Assembly: GCA_036822055.1 (NCBI GenBank) | Contig: DAISIK010000003.1 | Location: 58,655-122,654, forward strand | Direction of reading: 5' to 3' | DNA: 64,000 nucleotides | Source: DAISIK01 sp036822055 | GTDB lineage: Bacteria; Verrucomicrobiota; Verrucomicrobiia; Opitutales; Puniceicoccaceae | Shown here: positions 43,751 through 52,493 of the stretch, in pieces | How positions within the stretch are numbered: the stretch's first letter is position 1 | Layout of the letters: each line of letters opens with the position of its first letter | Translations under genes and position numbers: made by a program | Notes under the pieces: model-generated | Database searches by the model: none | What the model saw: only the letters and a program-made list of their open reading frames with translations | Told to the model about the DNA's origin: nothing

Positions 43751-45202
43751 ATGGGCCGTCTAGTCTCTTGGATGATGGTTGAGGCAGCGAAAGATTTTAA
43801 GGGGAAAGAGTGGCGAGATAAGCGAAAAGAGGGGCCGGTGATCGATCGTACCTTGCCCCACAATTCGGATGCCGAACAAGGGGTTCTGGCATGTTGTGTG
43901 CGGGATAGTGCGGAGATTCTGTCAGAATGTCTCGAGCTCAAAATTACCTCGGGGTCCTTTTATAATCCGGCTCATGCGCTGATGTTCGAGGCTATGCTGG
44001 CGATCCACCAGCGCAACCAACCGGTGGATGAAATCATTCTCCTGGACGAGATTGAAAAGATGGGTCGGGCCGCCGAAATCGGCGGGCTTCCCTTTATTAA
44101 CCAGATTTCGGAGAGGATCGAGACGACGGCTCACGCCCGCTATTGGATCGACATTGTTAAGGAGCAGGACCTGCTGCGCCGACTGATCCGGGTGTCAAGC
44201 CAGACGATTGAGGCCTGCTATGAGCGGAAGAGCGACATCAACGTTTTTCTTGGGGAGGTGGAACAGGAGATCTATCGGATCAGCCAGGACCAGGTATCCG
44301 ATTCGGCTAAACTGATTCGAGAACCGCTCAACACAGTCCTGAAGCAGATCAACGATTACCTCGAGCGCAGGATCTCCAGTTATGGAATCAAGACTGGATT
44401 TTTGGACTTCGACCAGATGACCTTTGGTCTCCATCCGACGGAAATGATCGTTCTGGCAGCTCGCCCTTCGGTGGGTAAAACCAGCTTGGCAATGAACATC
44501 GCGGAGAATGTTTCGATCCCAAAAGGTCCTCAGGATCAGGCAGTTGAGGTTCTGGTGTTCAGTCTCGAGATGGGTATGGACCAGCTCGCGATGCGCCTCC
44601 TTTGCGGGCGAGCTGGAGTGAGTCTGAACAGCTTGCGTGACGGTATGGTGTCCAAAGATGAGAAGCGGGAACTGGCGAGGGCGGGAAAGGATCTACAGGG
44701 TGCATCAATCCACATTGATGACTCGGCCAGTCTGAATATCCTGGAGATGCGGGCCAAGGCGCGGCGGTTGAAGACCCGGTGCCCCAACCTTGGGTTGGTG
44801 ATTATTGATTACCTCCAACTGGTGAGCGGGACGGACAATCGAGTCCAACGGGAGCAACAGATCGCGGAAATTTCGCGGGGGATCAAAGCGATGGCCAAAG
44901 AGCTGAATTTGCCGGTGATCGTTTTGAGCCAGCTCAACCGGGAGATGGAGAAAGGAAATCGAGAACCGCGGATGTCCGACCTGCGGGAATCTGGTTCGAT
45001 CGAACAAGACGCCGACGTAGTGATGCTGCTGCACCGCCCCAAATCCGATGATCAGGAAGAGAATTTCCGGGACAGCGAGGTCGAGCGGATCAAGTTAATC
45101 TTGGCGAAGCAGCGCAATGGACCGACTGGGGTGATCGATTTGATCTTTCGACGCAAGTTCACTCGTTTCGAGAATTATTCTCGGGAAGACGGCGGCATCT
45201 AG
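43751..45202 (+). CDS. dnaB: Replicative DNA helicase DnaB
   Basis: Hexameric helicase that unwinds DNA at the replication fork. The 483-residue protein has the N-terminal domain starting at LPHNSDAEQGVLACCV, a linker, and the RecA-like ATPase with Walker A AARPSVGKTSLAMN near residue 237, VLVFSLEMGMDQLAMR (H1a), NLGLVIIDYLQLVSG (Walker B) and LSQLNREMEK...SDLRESGSIEQDADVVMLLHR. Starts at 43751, 43772 or 43775 are possible; the first 30 residues are not conserved. Confidence 0.96.
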   Translation: MGRLVSWMMVEAAKDFKGKEWRDKRKEGPVIDRTLPHNSDAEQGVLACCVRDSAEILSECLELKITSGSFYNPAHALMFEAMLAIHQRNQPVDEIILLDEIEKMGRAAEIGGLPFINQISERIETTAHARYWIDIVKEQDLLRRLIRVSSQTIEACYERKSDINVFLGEVEQEIYRISQDQVSDSAKLIREPLNTVLKQINDYLERRISSYGIKTGFLDFDQMTFGLHPTEMIVLAARPSVGKTSLAMNIAENVSIPKGPQDQAVEVLVFSLEMGMDQLAMRLLCGRAGVSLNSLRDGMVSKDEKRELARAGKDLQGASIHIDDSASLNILEMRAKARRLKTRCPNLGLVIIDYLQLVSGTDNRVQREQQIAEISRGIKAMAKELNLPVIVLSQLNREMEKGNREPRMSDLRESGSIEQDADVVMLLHRPKSDDQEENFRDSEVERIKLILAKQRNGPTGVIDLIFRRKFTRFENYSREDGGI

Positions 45203-45443
45203 GCGGAGAGATCCCACTGGTGGATCAAATCTCCAGGAGGGATTCCGGGCATTGGAATGAGCTCAAAAGCTGGAAGACCAATTGTGAATAACTATTCAAT
45301 TTCTTTACGAAAATGAGCGTCTGGGCCTGTGTTTTGATTCTGAGATTTTGTCGGGCTCTAGGGTTTGTTACGTTTTTGTTGGATGGAGGGGGTTGGGTTG
45401 TTTTACCTCGCCAGTTTGGTGTTTTTGGGGATAAAAAAGGGGC

Positions 45444-47081
45444 ATGGCTTCAAAACTATGGCTGTTTCTTCTTTTTGGGGTTTCTTTCGCACTCCAGGTT
45501 TCTGCGAAAGAAATAGCCTTTGGGTACGTCGGGTTTGAGGGCTCTGGTAAAACACAGGGTTCTTATTGGCAGGAAGAGAACGGCTCGGTTGGCTTGGTGG
45601 ATGTAAAAACCAGTGGTGGTTCTTTTGGGTTGGATGACGATGGAGCTGGGCTTTGGGAACTGTCAGCGTCGGAGCCCTATGGTGTGGGGCGGATCCAATT
45701 TTTTCTGGACCGCAAGCAAGTTTCAGGCGACTTAGCCCTGGTGCTCGAGGGCGACTTTGCCACAAATGGAGATTTTCTGATCCAACTCTTTGATGGGGTA
45801 GGAAACGCCCTGGCGATTGATCTTTTCGGCGAGACGAGGAAGAACATGGAGACGGTTGGGACGGATACGCTGGCAATTCCCTTGATGCGTTATCCGCAGG
45901 CAAGTCGGATCGATATTCGCAGACTGGAGGGGCAGATGGCATTCAAGGGATTCTGGTTGATGCCAATCCTTTCTCAGCTAGACGCTGTGGCTGAAACCGA
46001 TGCTCAGTTGGCGTCATCACTCGGCGAGCGGCTTGTGGCCGCAGGGGCAGGGCGGCAAGCGATCGAATCTGGGCAAATGCTTACGATGCCGAGCTTGGAA
46101 ATGATCAATAGTATTGGTGCGGGGGCACTTGCTCAGGCTGGCTATCCACGGTACCGACCGTTGGGCTTGGCTGCGCCAAAAGAGGAAAGAAACCATAATT
46201 TTATTCCCCTTTCAGGGACGACCCACACCCTTTACAAGCGGGCTGAGAAAGTATCTCGGCTTGAGATTGGCAATGACGCTCTAGATTCGGTCAAAGAGAT
46301 TCAAACGAGGCATACCTCGAGTAATGGGGTTCACTATTATATCGAGGTAGGGCTGGCCGGATTAAGGTCGGGAAAAACTCTACCGGAGATTGGATTCTCA
46401 AGTATTCCGCTCTCCCAAAACATCAAAGCGCTATTCCTCGAGACACTCGGGTACCCGTTGATCGAGTTCCCGATTGCCCGCGATTGCATTGAGGTTCTTG
46501 TGAACCAGGAAAATCCGATGGAGGAAATCAGCTACAGTCAGCTCAATCGGGTTTTCGTCGGGACGAATCCAGCTTACGTGTGGGGGGAATTGGGAGTAGC
46601 CGATGATGGTTGGCATTCGGTCCCCCTGGAGGTCTATGGGGGTTGTAGTAGCTGGGGAACCTCCCGGGTCTTCCAACGTTTAGCGCTTGACGGGGAAGGT
46701 TGGCGGAAAGACATGGATCAAACTCGTGATGTTGTATTCAGCGGAGGTGTTGAAGGTCATGTTGGCAAAGCGAAGGGGGGAATCGGCTACGCGACTCAGC
46801 GGAAACGTGTTCACCCAGTTAAGGTTCTGGCCATTCTCCCAACCGATGGTTCTCCAGCTGTCTATCCGGATGAGGCGTCGATCTACAGTGGTCGGTATCC
46901 TTTTCAGCGAAAACTCTATGCCCATCTGACAGTCCGGAAGCTAGAGGATGCCTCGCCTCAAGTTCGCGAATTAGTTAACCTGATCCTTTCTGCTGAGGGT
47001 CAAACCCTGGTTGTAGAAGCCGACAACCTTCCCCTGGGGATGGAGGAGATTCAACAAATCCGGGCAGAGTTGGGTCTTTAA
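45444..47081 (+). CDS. Secreted protein with C-terminal PstS-like substrate-binding domain
   Basis: A 545-residue exported protein with signal peptide (LWLFLLFGVSFALQVSA). The last 260 residues match periplasmic phosphate-binding-like domains: IARDCIEVLVNQENPMEEIS, YSQLNRVFVG, WGTSRVFQRLAL, GIGYATQ, YPDEASIYSGRYPFQRKLY and a final NLILSAEGQ. About 170 residues before this form a beta-rich region (GRIQFFLDRKQVSGDLALVL ... IDIRRLEGQMAFKGFWL) with no family I recognise. No pst transporter genes are adjacent, so uptake is not implied; a binding or structural role is possible. Confidence 0.7.
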   Translation: MASKLWLFLLFGVSFALQVSAKEIAFGYVGFEGSGKTQGSYWQEENGSVGLVDVKTSGGSFGLDDDGAGLWELSASEPYGVGRIQFFLDRKQVSGDLALVLEGDFATNGDFLIQLFDGVGNALAIDLFGETRKNMETVGTDTLAIPLMRYPQASRIDIRRLEGQMAFKGFWLMPILSQLDAVAETDAQLASSLGERLVAAGAGRQAIESGQMLTMPSLEMINSIGAGALAQAGYPRYRPLGLAAPKEERNHNFIPLSGTTHTLYKRAEKVSRLEIGNDALDSVKEIQTRHTSSNGVHYYIEVGLAGLRSGKTLPEIGFSSIPLSQNIKALFLETLGYPLIEFPIARDCIEVLVNQENPMEEISYSQLNRVFVGTNPAYVWGELGVADDGWHSVPLEVYGGCSSWGTSRVFQRLALDGEGWRKDMDQTRDVVFSGGVEGHVGKAKGGIGYATQRKRVHPVKVLAILPTDGSPAVYPDEASIYSGRYPFQRKLYAHLTVRKLEDASPQVRELVNLILSAEGQTLVVEADNLPLGMEEIQQIRAELGL

Positions 47082-47267
47082 TCAGCCGGCACTGAGGGCT
47101 CATGGGTGCTCGACAGAAGAATTTATTGATCTCGGTGGCTTATCGTCAGAGCCGGGCAGTCTCTGGCTGTGGGGCGAGTGGGCACCTGGACCAGGCGCTT
47201 CGGTTAGGCCGAGACGATAAGACTTCGCGGCTCCTAAGTTCTTAAACTTTTCTAAACCAACACTCCT
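47082..47267. other. Intergenic region before the large TPR gene
   Basis: No gene or clear regulatory structure was seen in these 186 bases. An AT-rich stretch (AGTTCTTAAACTTTTC, about 47237-47252) lies near the following start and may hold the promoter. Confidence 0.4.
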
Positions 47268-50228
47268 ATGCAACCGATCCTAAAATCCCTGCGACTCTCA
47301 TTTTTTGTATCCACTTTTCTACTCGCAAGCGGCTTCGCCGCCGTAGACTCGGACGATGCCCTGATTGAGGCGCTTAGCCAGAATCCCTCGAATCTTAGCC
47401 TTGAGCGACTCCTCGACTCAATTGAACCTGAGGATTGGGAGCAGCGCGGAGCTGACCTTTTGGCAGCCGTCTCGGAAGATCAAAATCTACACACCCAAAC
47501 ACGGTTGATGACCTTGGGGATATTACTGCAATCCTTTAGCGGGCTTGAAGCATCCAATTTCGCATCCGGGTTGGGTGCCTTGGATCGCTTGGCGAGTGAT
47601 TACCAGAAAGGGAGCCTGAGGAATGATCAACGCAGCAGATCGGTTGCTCGTAAATTGGAGGAGCTAGCATCAATGGTCGCTGGATCGAGTCGAGAAACCG
47701 AATCGTCCTCGAGGTTTGATGATTTCATGAAGAAGCTCAGGGATGCGGAAGCTCGCATGAGCAAACAGCGGAACCAGCCTAAGCGTCCGCCCAGAACATT
47801 TTTCGGTATTCTTTTTGGTTTCCAGGAGCCTTACGAATACGATTTTAACTATCCGCAAAATGGAGAAATCCCGCCGCTTTTGGAACGGTGGGATGAAGTC
47901 GCGGCAAGCGATTTGCTCGATCGCGCACTGGCGGTCCGTGTCGAATGGTCCCTGGACAAGCACGTCGAAACCCGGGAACTAGCCGTTTCGAGGGCTCTGG
48001 AGATGATTGAACGAATGGAGCTTCCGCAGTGGAAGTGGGTTGTCGGCGATCGGGCGGATGCACTCTTCACTGCTCTGGTCCAGAAGTTTGGCATCCCTGG
48101 TAAGAATGATGAGGGCATCGGTATTTGGTCCTTCAACCAAGCAGCAAGTCTTGTTCTGGTCCAACGGGGCCTTTCAGACGACCAAGAGGGAACTTTGGAA
48201 ATTGCCTCGATGCTCGATTGGGACGAAGGAGTTTATTTAGATGTTTGGAGACTTCGGGTATCCCACGCCGAAAAAGCTGCTCTCTTTTCCAACTTGCTCT
48301 CTGTCCAAAAGCAGTTCCCGCGAGCCGATTTTTGGGATGTTCTGAGGAGGCTAGGTGCGGAGACTGGCAACGGCGCTGCTCTGGTCGAGGCTGCTCGTGA
48401 GGTCGCGAAAAATGCAGATAGTCCGGAGACGAGGATCACGGCCAGACGAATTCTTGCCGAGGCTCTCCTGGCAGATGATGCCGTTGAAGAGGGTATCGAT
48501 CTCCTGCTAGAGAATCTTGCAGCAGTGAGAGCGGCTAACTTCTCCGAGGAGTTTGGAGAAGCCCTCGATGATGCTTTGACGGTTCTGCGGGTGGGAGCCT
48601 TGTTGAAGAGACCGGATCTAGTGGATGGGGCACTAGACTTTTCCCTCGCCAATCTCGATGCTGAGATCGCTTCCGGCAATCAGCCGACCTATCGGTTTCA
48701 GGTTCTGCTCAGAAGCCTGAATTGGCAGGATTCCCTTGATCCATGGATGCGCGTGCGCGCCTGGCACCGGGCTGCCCTCGAGGCAAACCTGCCTGGACTC
48801 AATGATGCGGATTCCAGAGCTTCCCGATACCGGCTTGAGCGATTGTTTACGATGCTTCAATGGTTTGAGTTGGACCTCGCATCGAAGTTTGGCGAACACG
48901 AGGAAGTCCTTCGAATCGCGACCGCGCTTCCGCACTGGCCAGCAGCAAATGTCGGAGAGGTGATCAAGGGTCAGACGATGAGCGAGAGTCCCTTGTTTTT
49001 CACGTCCTATCCCCTTTTGCTGGCTACTAGCCTGGAAGGCACGGGTGCAAAGGAAGAGGCTTCGGAGATTGCCCGTGCCCTCCTGCCGAGGAATCTGGGC
49101 GACGATGAAATCTATGATTTGTTCCTGAGAACGACTGAGCCAGATCCGGCACTTGTCCATCTCGAAGCGCTGGGAAAAATTGACGTATTCGAGGAGCGCC
49201 CGCTGATTTGGCAGGCTCATCTTTTGCTCGAGTCGGGGAAGTTGGAGGAGGCGCGTCGTACGATCCAAAAGGCGATCCAGATCGATCCATCTGACGGCGA
49301 GCAAGGACGGGGTAAACGGATGCGCGCCTACGGCATATTGGGCAAGATCGCAGCGGCCGAGGGAAAGGATGAGGAGGTTGCCTTCTTGAACGGGGTGATC
49401 GCTGCGATTCGCCTGTCGGAAGATGCCGATCGTTACTGGACTGCTGGCCTATTAGCTCAGGCCCTCGATCTCTACCGAGAAAGCCTGTACTTTTTTGAGG
49501 ACGCTTATTGCATCCAATCCCGGCTAGCGCTCCGATTCGTGGAGCAGGGAAAAATTGAGGAGGCAAAAAAGCACTACCGAAAGGCCTACGAACTGATGCC
49601 CGATAGTTTTGGCCGTATCGAGAGCCATTGCTTTGGCTGTGAAGGTGCTTTCCGGGGTGATGAAGCCCAATTAATCGCCGAGGATGTCTTTCTTTCGATG
49701 CTTGAGGAGCGTTCCGAGCACCCTCAGCTCCACTATTTGCTGGGTTACCTCAGAGAAAGCCAATCTGAACCTTTGGCGGCGGCGGATCATTATCGAAGGG
49801 CAGTGGAGCTGGACCCACTTTATTACAATGCGTGGTATCGGCTTTTCGGGCTGCGATCGGAAATCGAGCTTTCCGATGAAGAAGAACAAAAAATCGCCCT
49901 TCAGTTGATCCAGCTTGATCCCGCGCTTGTCCGTACAAGGTCTGATGATATCTGGAAGTTGATCGACAATGTGGAGCGGCTTTGGAAGATTGGCAAAACT
50001 TCCATTGTCTGGGGTGATCTGTACGATAGGCTTCCGACAGCTCCGGAGTTTCCAGCTGCGGCGGAAAGCCTTTCAAAGAGGACCCGATCCTCCTCTTGGC
50101 GATCAAATCCTTTCCGAAACGACCCGATTACTGGTCCCGGTGATTATCTTGTTCGGTTGCCTGCCGGGAAGGTTGCCAGGGAGATCTATGAACTTCTGGC
50201 AGACGCTGGGGCCAACTCCGAACTCTGA
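47268..50228 (+). CDS. Large secreted TPR protein
   Basis: A 986-residue exported protein: signal peptide LSFFVSTFLLASGFAA, then helical repeats. TPR units are clear in the C-terminal third: LLESGKLEEARRTIQKAIQI, LALRFVEQGKIEEAKKHYRK and YLRESQSEPLAAADHYRRAV, each ending in the Asp/Pro turn expected of TPRs. The middle is also helical but more diverged. No enzymatic motif was found. It follows the PstS-like protein after 186 bases on the same strand, and the two may be expressed together. Confidence 0.75.
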   Translation: MQPILKSLRLSFFVSTFLLASGFAAVDSDDALIEALSQNPSNLSLERLLDSIEPEDWEQRGADLLAAVSEDQNLHTQTRLMTLGILLQSFSGLEASNFASGLGALDRLASDYQKGSLRNDQRSRSVARKLEELASMVAGSSRETESSSRFDDFMKKLRDAEARMSKQRNQPKRPPRTFFGILFGFQEPYEYDFNYPQNGEIPPLLERWDEVAASDLLDRALAVRVEWSLDKHVETRELAVSRALEMIERMELPQWKWVVGDRADALFTALVQKFGIPGKNDEGIGIWSFNQAASLVLVQRGLSDDQEGTLEIASMLDWDEGVYLDVWRLRVSHAEKAALFSNLLSVQKQFPRADFWDVLRRLGAETGNGAALVEAAREVAKNADSPETRITARRILAEALLADDAVEEGIDLLLENLAAVRAANFSEEFGEALDDALTVLRVGALLKRPDLVDGALDFSLANLDAEIASGNQPTYRFQVLLRSLNWQDSLDPWMRVRAWHRAALEANLPGLNDADSRASRYRLERLFTMLQWFELDLASKFGEHEEVLRIATALPHWPAANVGEVIKGQTMSESPLFFTSYPLLLATSLEGTGAKEEASEIARALLPRNLGDDEIYDLFLRTTEPDPALVHLEALGKIDVFEERPLIWQAHLLLESGKLEEARRTIQKAIQIDPSDGEQGRGKRMRAYGILGKIAAAEGKDEEVAFLNGVIAAIRLSEDADRYWTAGLLAQALDLYRESLYFFEDAYCIQSRLALRFVEQGKIEEAKKHYRKAYELMPDSFGRIESHCFGCEGAFRGDEAQLIAEDVFLSMLEERSEHPQLHYLLGYLRESQSEPLAAADHYRRAVELDPLYYNAWYRLFGLRSEIELSDEEEQKIALQLIQLDPALVRTRSDDIWKLIDNVERLWKIGKTSIVWGDLYDRLPTAPEFPAAAESLSKRTRSSSWRSNPFRNDPITGPGDYLVRLPAGKVAREIYELLADAGANSEL

Positions 50229-50252
50229 GAGTGTGCAGACTCTGGGACTCTG

Positions 50253-50266
50253 AGGCCGGGAGGCCT
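50253..50266. terminator. Weak candidate bidirectional terminator
   Basis: AGGCC-GGGA-GGCCT forms a 5-bp GC-rich hairpin between two convergent genes. A short TTTT lies downstream only on the plus strand, so evidence is thin. Confidence 0.3.
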
Positions 50267-50288
50267 TGGAAGTTTTGGACTAGGAGAT

Positions 50289-50882
50289 TTAGAAGAGGAT
50301 GTTGGCCCCGACTTCGAAGATGTTGTAGTCTTGGTTTGAAGTGAAGACTGGACGGTCGCCTTTTTTGAGGTCGTCTCCGTCGATGCTTTGGTAGCGGTAG
50401 CCTCCAATAAGTTTGGCGTTATCGCTGAGGGTGATGGAGACGCCGGCGAAGAAGGTGTAGGTGTACTGGATGTTGGTGTCTTTGACGCGCCCGAAAGCAG
50501 CGTTTTCAAAATCGGTGGTGACCACTGCGTAGCCAATTCCCCCGCCAACATAGGCGCCAACTGCTCCAGCGAGAGGGATGTGAACGCGGACGTTGCCGAG
50601 AATTGGAACGATTTCCTGGTCTCCCCCGAAAACCAGGTCACCGGAGGTAAAGACATCCGGAAGCTCAAAATACCCGATCTCCAGCTCAAGATCGGTGTTG
50701 AATCCGTACTGATTGTCGCTCTGGAAGTTATACCCAACCCGAACGAGACCTCCGACTGTATCGTCGATGTCGTTTTCAATCCAGATGACGGAGCCACCGA
50801 TTAACCAGTCGCCCGCAGCTTGGACGTTGGAATGGGAGGCGCAGGCGATCGCAGCAGCGGTAAATAGAGGGAAGTATTTCAT
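50289..50882 (-). CDS. Small outer-membrane beta-barrel protein
   Basis: A 197-residue exported protein with signal peptide (FPLFTAAAIACASHSNVQAA) and alternating hydrophobic/polar strands: GGLVRVGYNFQSDN, LELEIGYFELP, NVRVHIPLAGAVGAYVGGGIGY, YTFFAGVSITLSD, LIGGYRYQSIDG. It ends in NIFEVGANILF, with the terminal phenylalanine expected of BAM substrates. The architecture resembles eight-stranded opacity/OmpA-like barrels. Function unknown. Confidence 0.8.
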   Translation of the reverse strand: MKYFPLFTAAAIACASHSNVQAAGDWLIGGSVIWIENDIDDTVGGLVRVGYNFQSDNQYGFNTDLELEIGYFELPDVFTSGDLVFGGDQEIVPILGNVRVHIPLAGAVGAYVGGGIGYAVVTTDFENAAFGRVKDTNIQYTYTFFAGVSITLSDNAKLIGGYRYQSIDGDDLKKGDRPVFTSNQDYNIFEVGANILF

Positions 50883-50965
50883 TGGTAGGATGTTTCGATT
50901 GGGACTGTAGAGGTCTTAAGGGGAAATGCTCAACTGAATAAACCGCTGAAGAGGCCCGGATTGAG

Positions 50966-52183
50966 TTAGTTAGTTGTAAAATTCAGGGAACGAAGGGTTT
51001 CGGGAATGGCTTTCTTGAATCTAAAGAAGCCGTGAGTGGCTTTGGGGTAGAGAAGCTGATCGAGCAGACGGGACTGGAACTGAAACTTGATCCCGACACT
51101 TTGGCAATGGGAGCTTAGACGATCGAGGAGAAGTCTCCAGGGCCCCAAGGGAGCAAATGGGGTGACGAGGGTGCGGACCTGCTCGGACTCCAAAACTTCC
51201 GTCAGGTTCTTGAACCAATCCTCCGGTTGGAGCTTGTAAGCTTGGAGGTGGTGCCGAGCGACAAGCTCGAGGGCGGCTGAATCGAGAGCTTCGGATCGGA
51301 AGGAGGCCACGGCTGGAGCAATCTTTTCCAAGTTATCGACCTCATCATTGGATCCGTAAAAGAGGAGCGAGCCGGGAGACGTTGGGAGGGTTGGGGAAAG
51401 ATCCTCGGGATGGAGCAGGTAGGCGGTTTTCGAATTATCTGGGGTGAGCTTGGGTTGGCCAGCCAAAGCCGGAACGGGCTTTGGGCTGGGGATCTGGTGG
51501 TCGGATTCCAGCGGAGGAGCTTCCTCGTCGAGTTGCCCTTTCGGATAGAAGCGCCCGGAGGTGAAGCGGCGGATATTCTCTGCGGTGGCGAGGTAATGTT
51601 TTCCGGGAGTTTGGAGACCAGCCACCCAGCGCCAGGAGAGGGTGTTGGAGGCGGGGTCGCCATCGTAAAGATGCTCGATGAAGAAGGCAGCCCCGAGTTC
51701 CCAGGGGAGCTTGAGGGTAAAGATCCAGATACTGGCAAACCACATGCGGGTGTGGTTGTGGAGGTAGCCGGTTTGAGTCAATTCGTGAACCCAGGAGTCG
51801 AAGCACTCGATTCCGGTAGTTCCCTGGACTGCTGATCGAACGGGTCGAGAGTTTGCAAAAGATTCCAGCTCAATGAGGCGACGGCAATACTGGTGCCAGA
51901 TCGACGGGCGCATTTCCAGCCAGCCTTTCCAGTAGGTTCGCCAGAGGACCTCCTGGACAAATTTTTCAACGTGGTGCAGGGAATGTTTGGCGAGGACAGC
52001 GCTGAGGACCTCTTCCTCGGAGATGATGCGGAGGCGTAGGTAGGGGGATAAACGGGAGGTGGTTGGCCGGATGGCTCCGGGACCATTGTCGAAGTTCCTC
52101 TGTTGACCGTAGGTAACGGCCTCCGGGACGAAATCTTGAAGGGTGGAAAGTGCGGCCGAGCGACTTGTTGAAAAAAGCTGCAT
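50966..52183 (-). CDS. Cryptochrome/photolyase-family protein with FAD domain at the N-terminus
   Basis: A 405-residue protein. The first 250 residues match the FAD-binding helical domain of photolyases: LSPYLRLRIISEEEV, EKFVQEVLWRTYWKGWLE, GYLHNHTRMWFASIWIF, LYDGDPASNTLSWRWVAG and GKHYLATAENIRRFTSGRF. The final 150 residues are alpha/beta (SPGSLLFYGSNDEV, LEKIAPAVASFRSEAL, VRTLVTPFAPLGPWRLLLDR) and could be an antenna-like Rossmann domain. Usual photolyases have the Rossmann domain first. Similar FAD-domain-only proteins are known in marine bacteria, but I know of no defined activity. Light-dependent repair or signalling is inferred. Confidence 0.8.
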   Translation of the reverse strand: MQLFSTSRSAALSTLQDFVPEAVTYGQQRNFDNGPGAIRPTTSRLSPYLRLRIISEEEVLSAVLAKHSLHHVEKFVQEVLWRTYWKGWLEMRPSIWHQYCRRLIELESFANSRPVRSAVQGTTGIECFDSWVHELTQTGYLHNHTRMWFASIWIFTLKLPWELGAAFFIEHLYDGDPASNTLSWRWVAGLQTPGKHYLATAENIRRFTSGRFYPKGQLDEEAPPLESDHQIPSPKPVPALAGQPKLTPDNSKTAYLLHPEDLSPTLPTSPGSLLFYGSNDEVDNLEKIAPAVASFRSEALDSAALELVARHHLQAYKLQPEDWFKNLTEVLESEQVRTLVTPFAPLGPWRLLLDRLSSHCQSVGIKFQFQSRLLDQLLYPKATHGFFRFKKAIPETLRSLNFTTN

Positions 52184-52253
52184 CCGTGATGATCTTCCCG
52201 ATTCAGCGGATTTTCAAATTGTGGTCGGCGTCAATAGTGGATCGACTGAAGTG

Positions 52254-52493
52254 ATGGACGAAAACGACGGTTTTCATTTGGCGCGGCTCACCTTTCGCAC
52301 GGTGGGCCTGCTCGTTTTCGTCCTCGCTGGTTTAACTCTCGTGGCAAATCTGTTCGAAACGATGGGCACGGTGAGTCTCGCTTATTGGAAATCGTTTTTG
52401 AAAAGCGAGGTTTTCCGTCCGTTGACTTTTATGGCAGGGGGGCTGGGCCTTTACTTTTTTGGAGCAACCTTGGCGCGGCGAGCCAGCAAGTGA
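52254..52493 (+). CDS. Small two-helix membrane protein
   Basis: A 79-residue protein starting at ATG 52254 (MDENDGFHLARLTFRTVG) with two hydrophobic helices: TVGLLVFVLAGLTLVANLF and RPLTFMAGGLGLYFFGATLA. The frame is open upstream to 52143, but that part overlaps the divergent photolyase start. It ends in TGA that overlaps the GTG of the following heparinase-like gene (GTGA), so the two may be coupled. No family recognised. Confidence 0.6.
   Translation: MDENDGFHLARLTFRTVGLLVFVLAGLTLVANLFETMGTVSLAYWKSFLKSEVFRPLTFMAGGLGLYFFGATLARRASK

Noticed and set aside
45284..45295. GAATA-AC-TATTC palindrome upstream of the PstS-like gene
   Set aside because: Only 12 bases, AT-rich and single; likely chance. 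The shared GTGAATAAC near 43715 is also too short.
50229..50288. Repeated ACTCTG motifs between the TPR gene and the barrel gene
   Set aside because: They form no longer periodic pattern; only the weak hairpin was kept as a low-confidence terminator.
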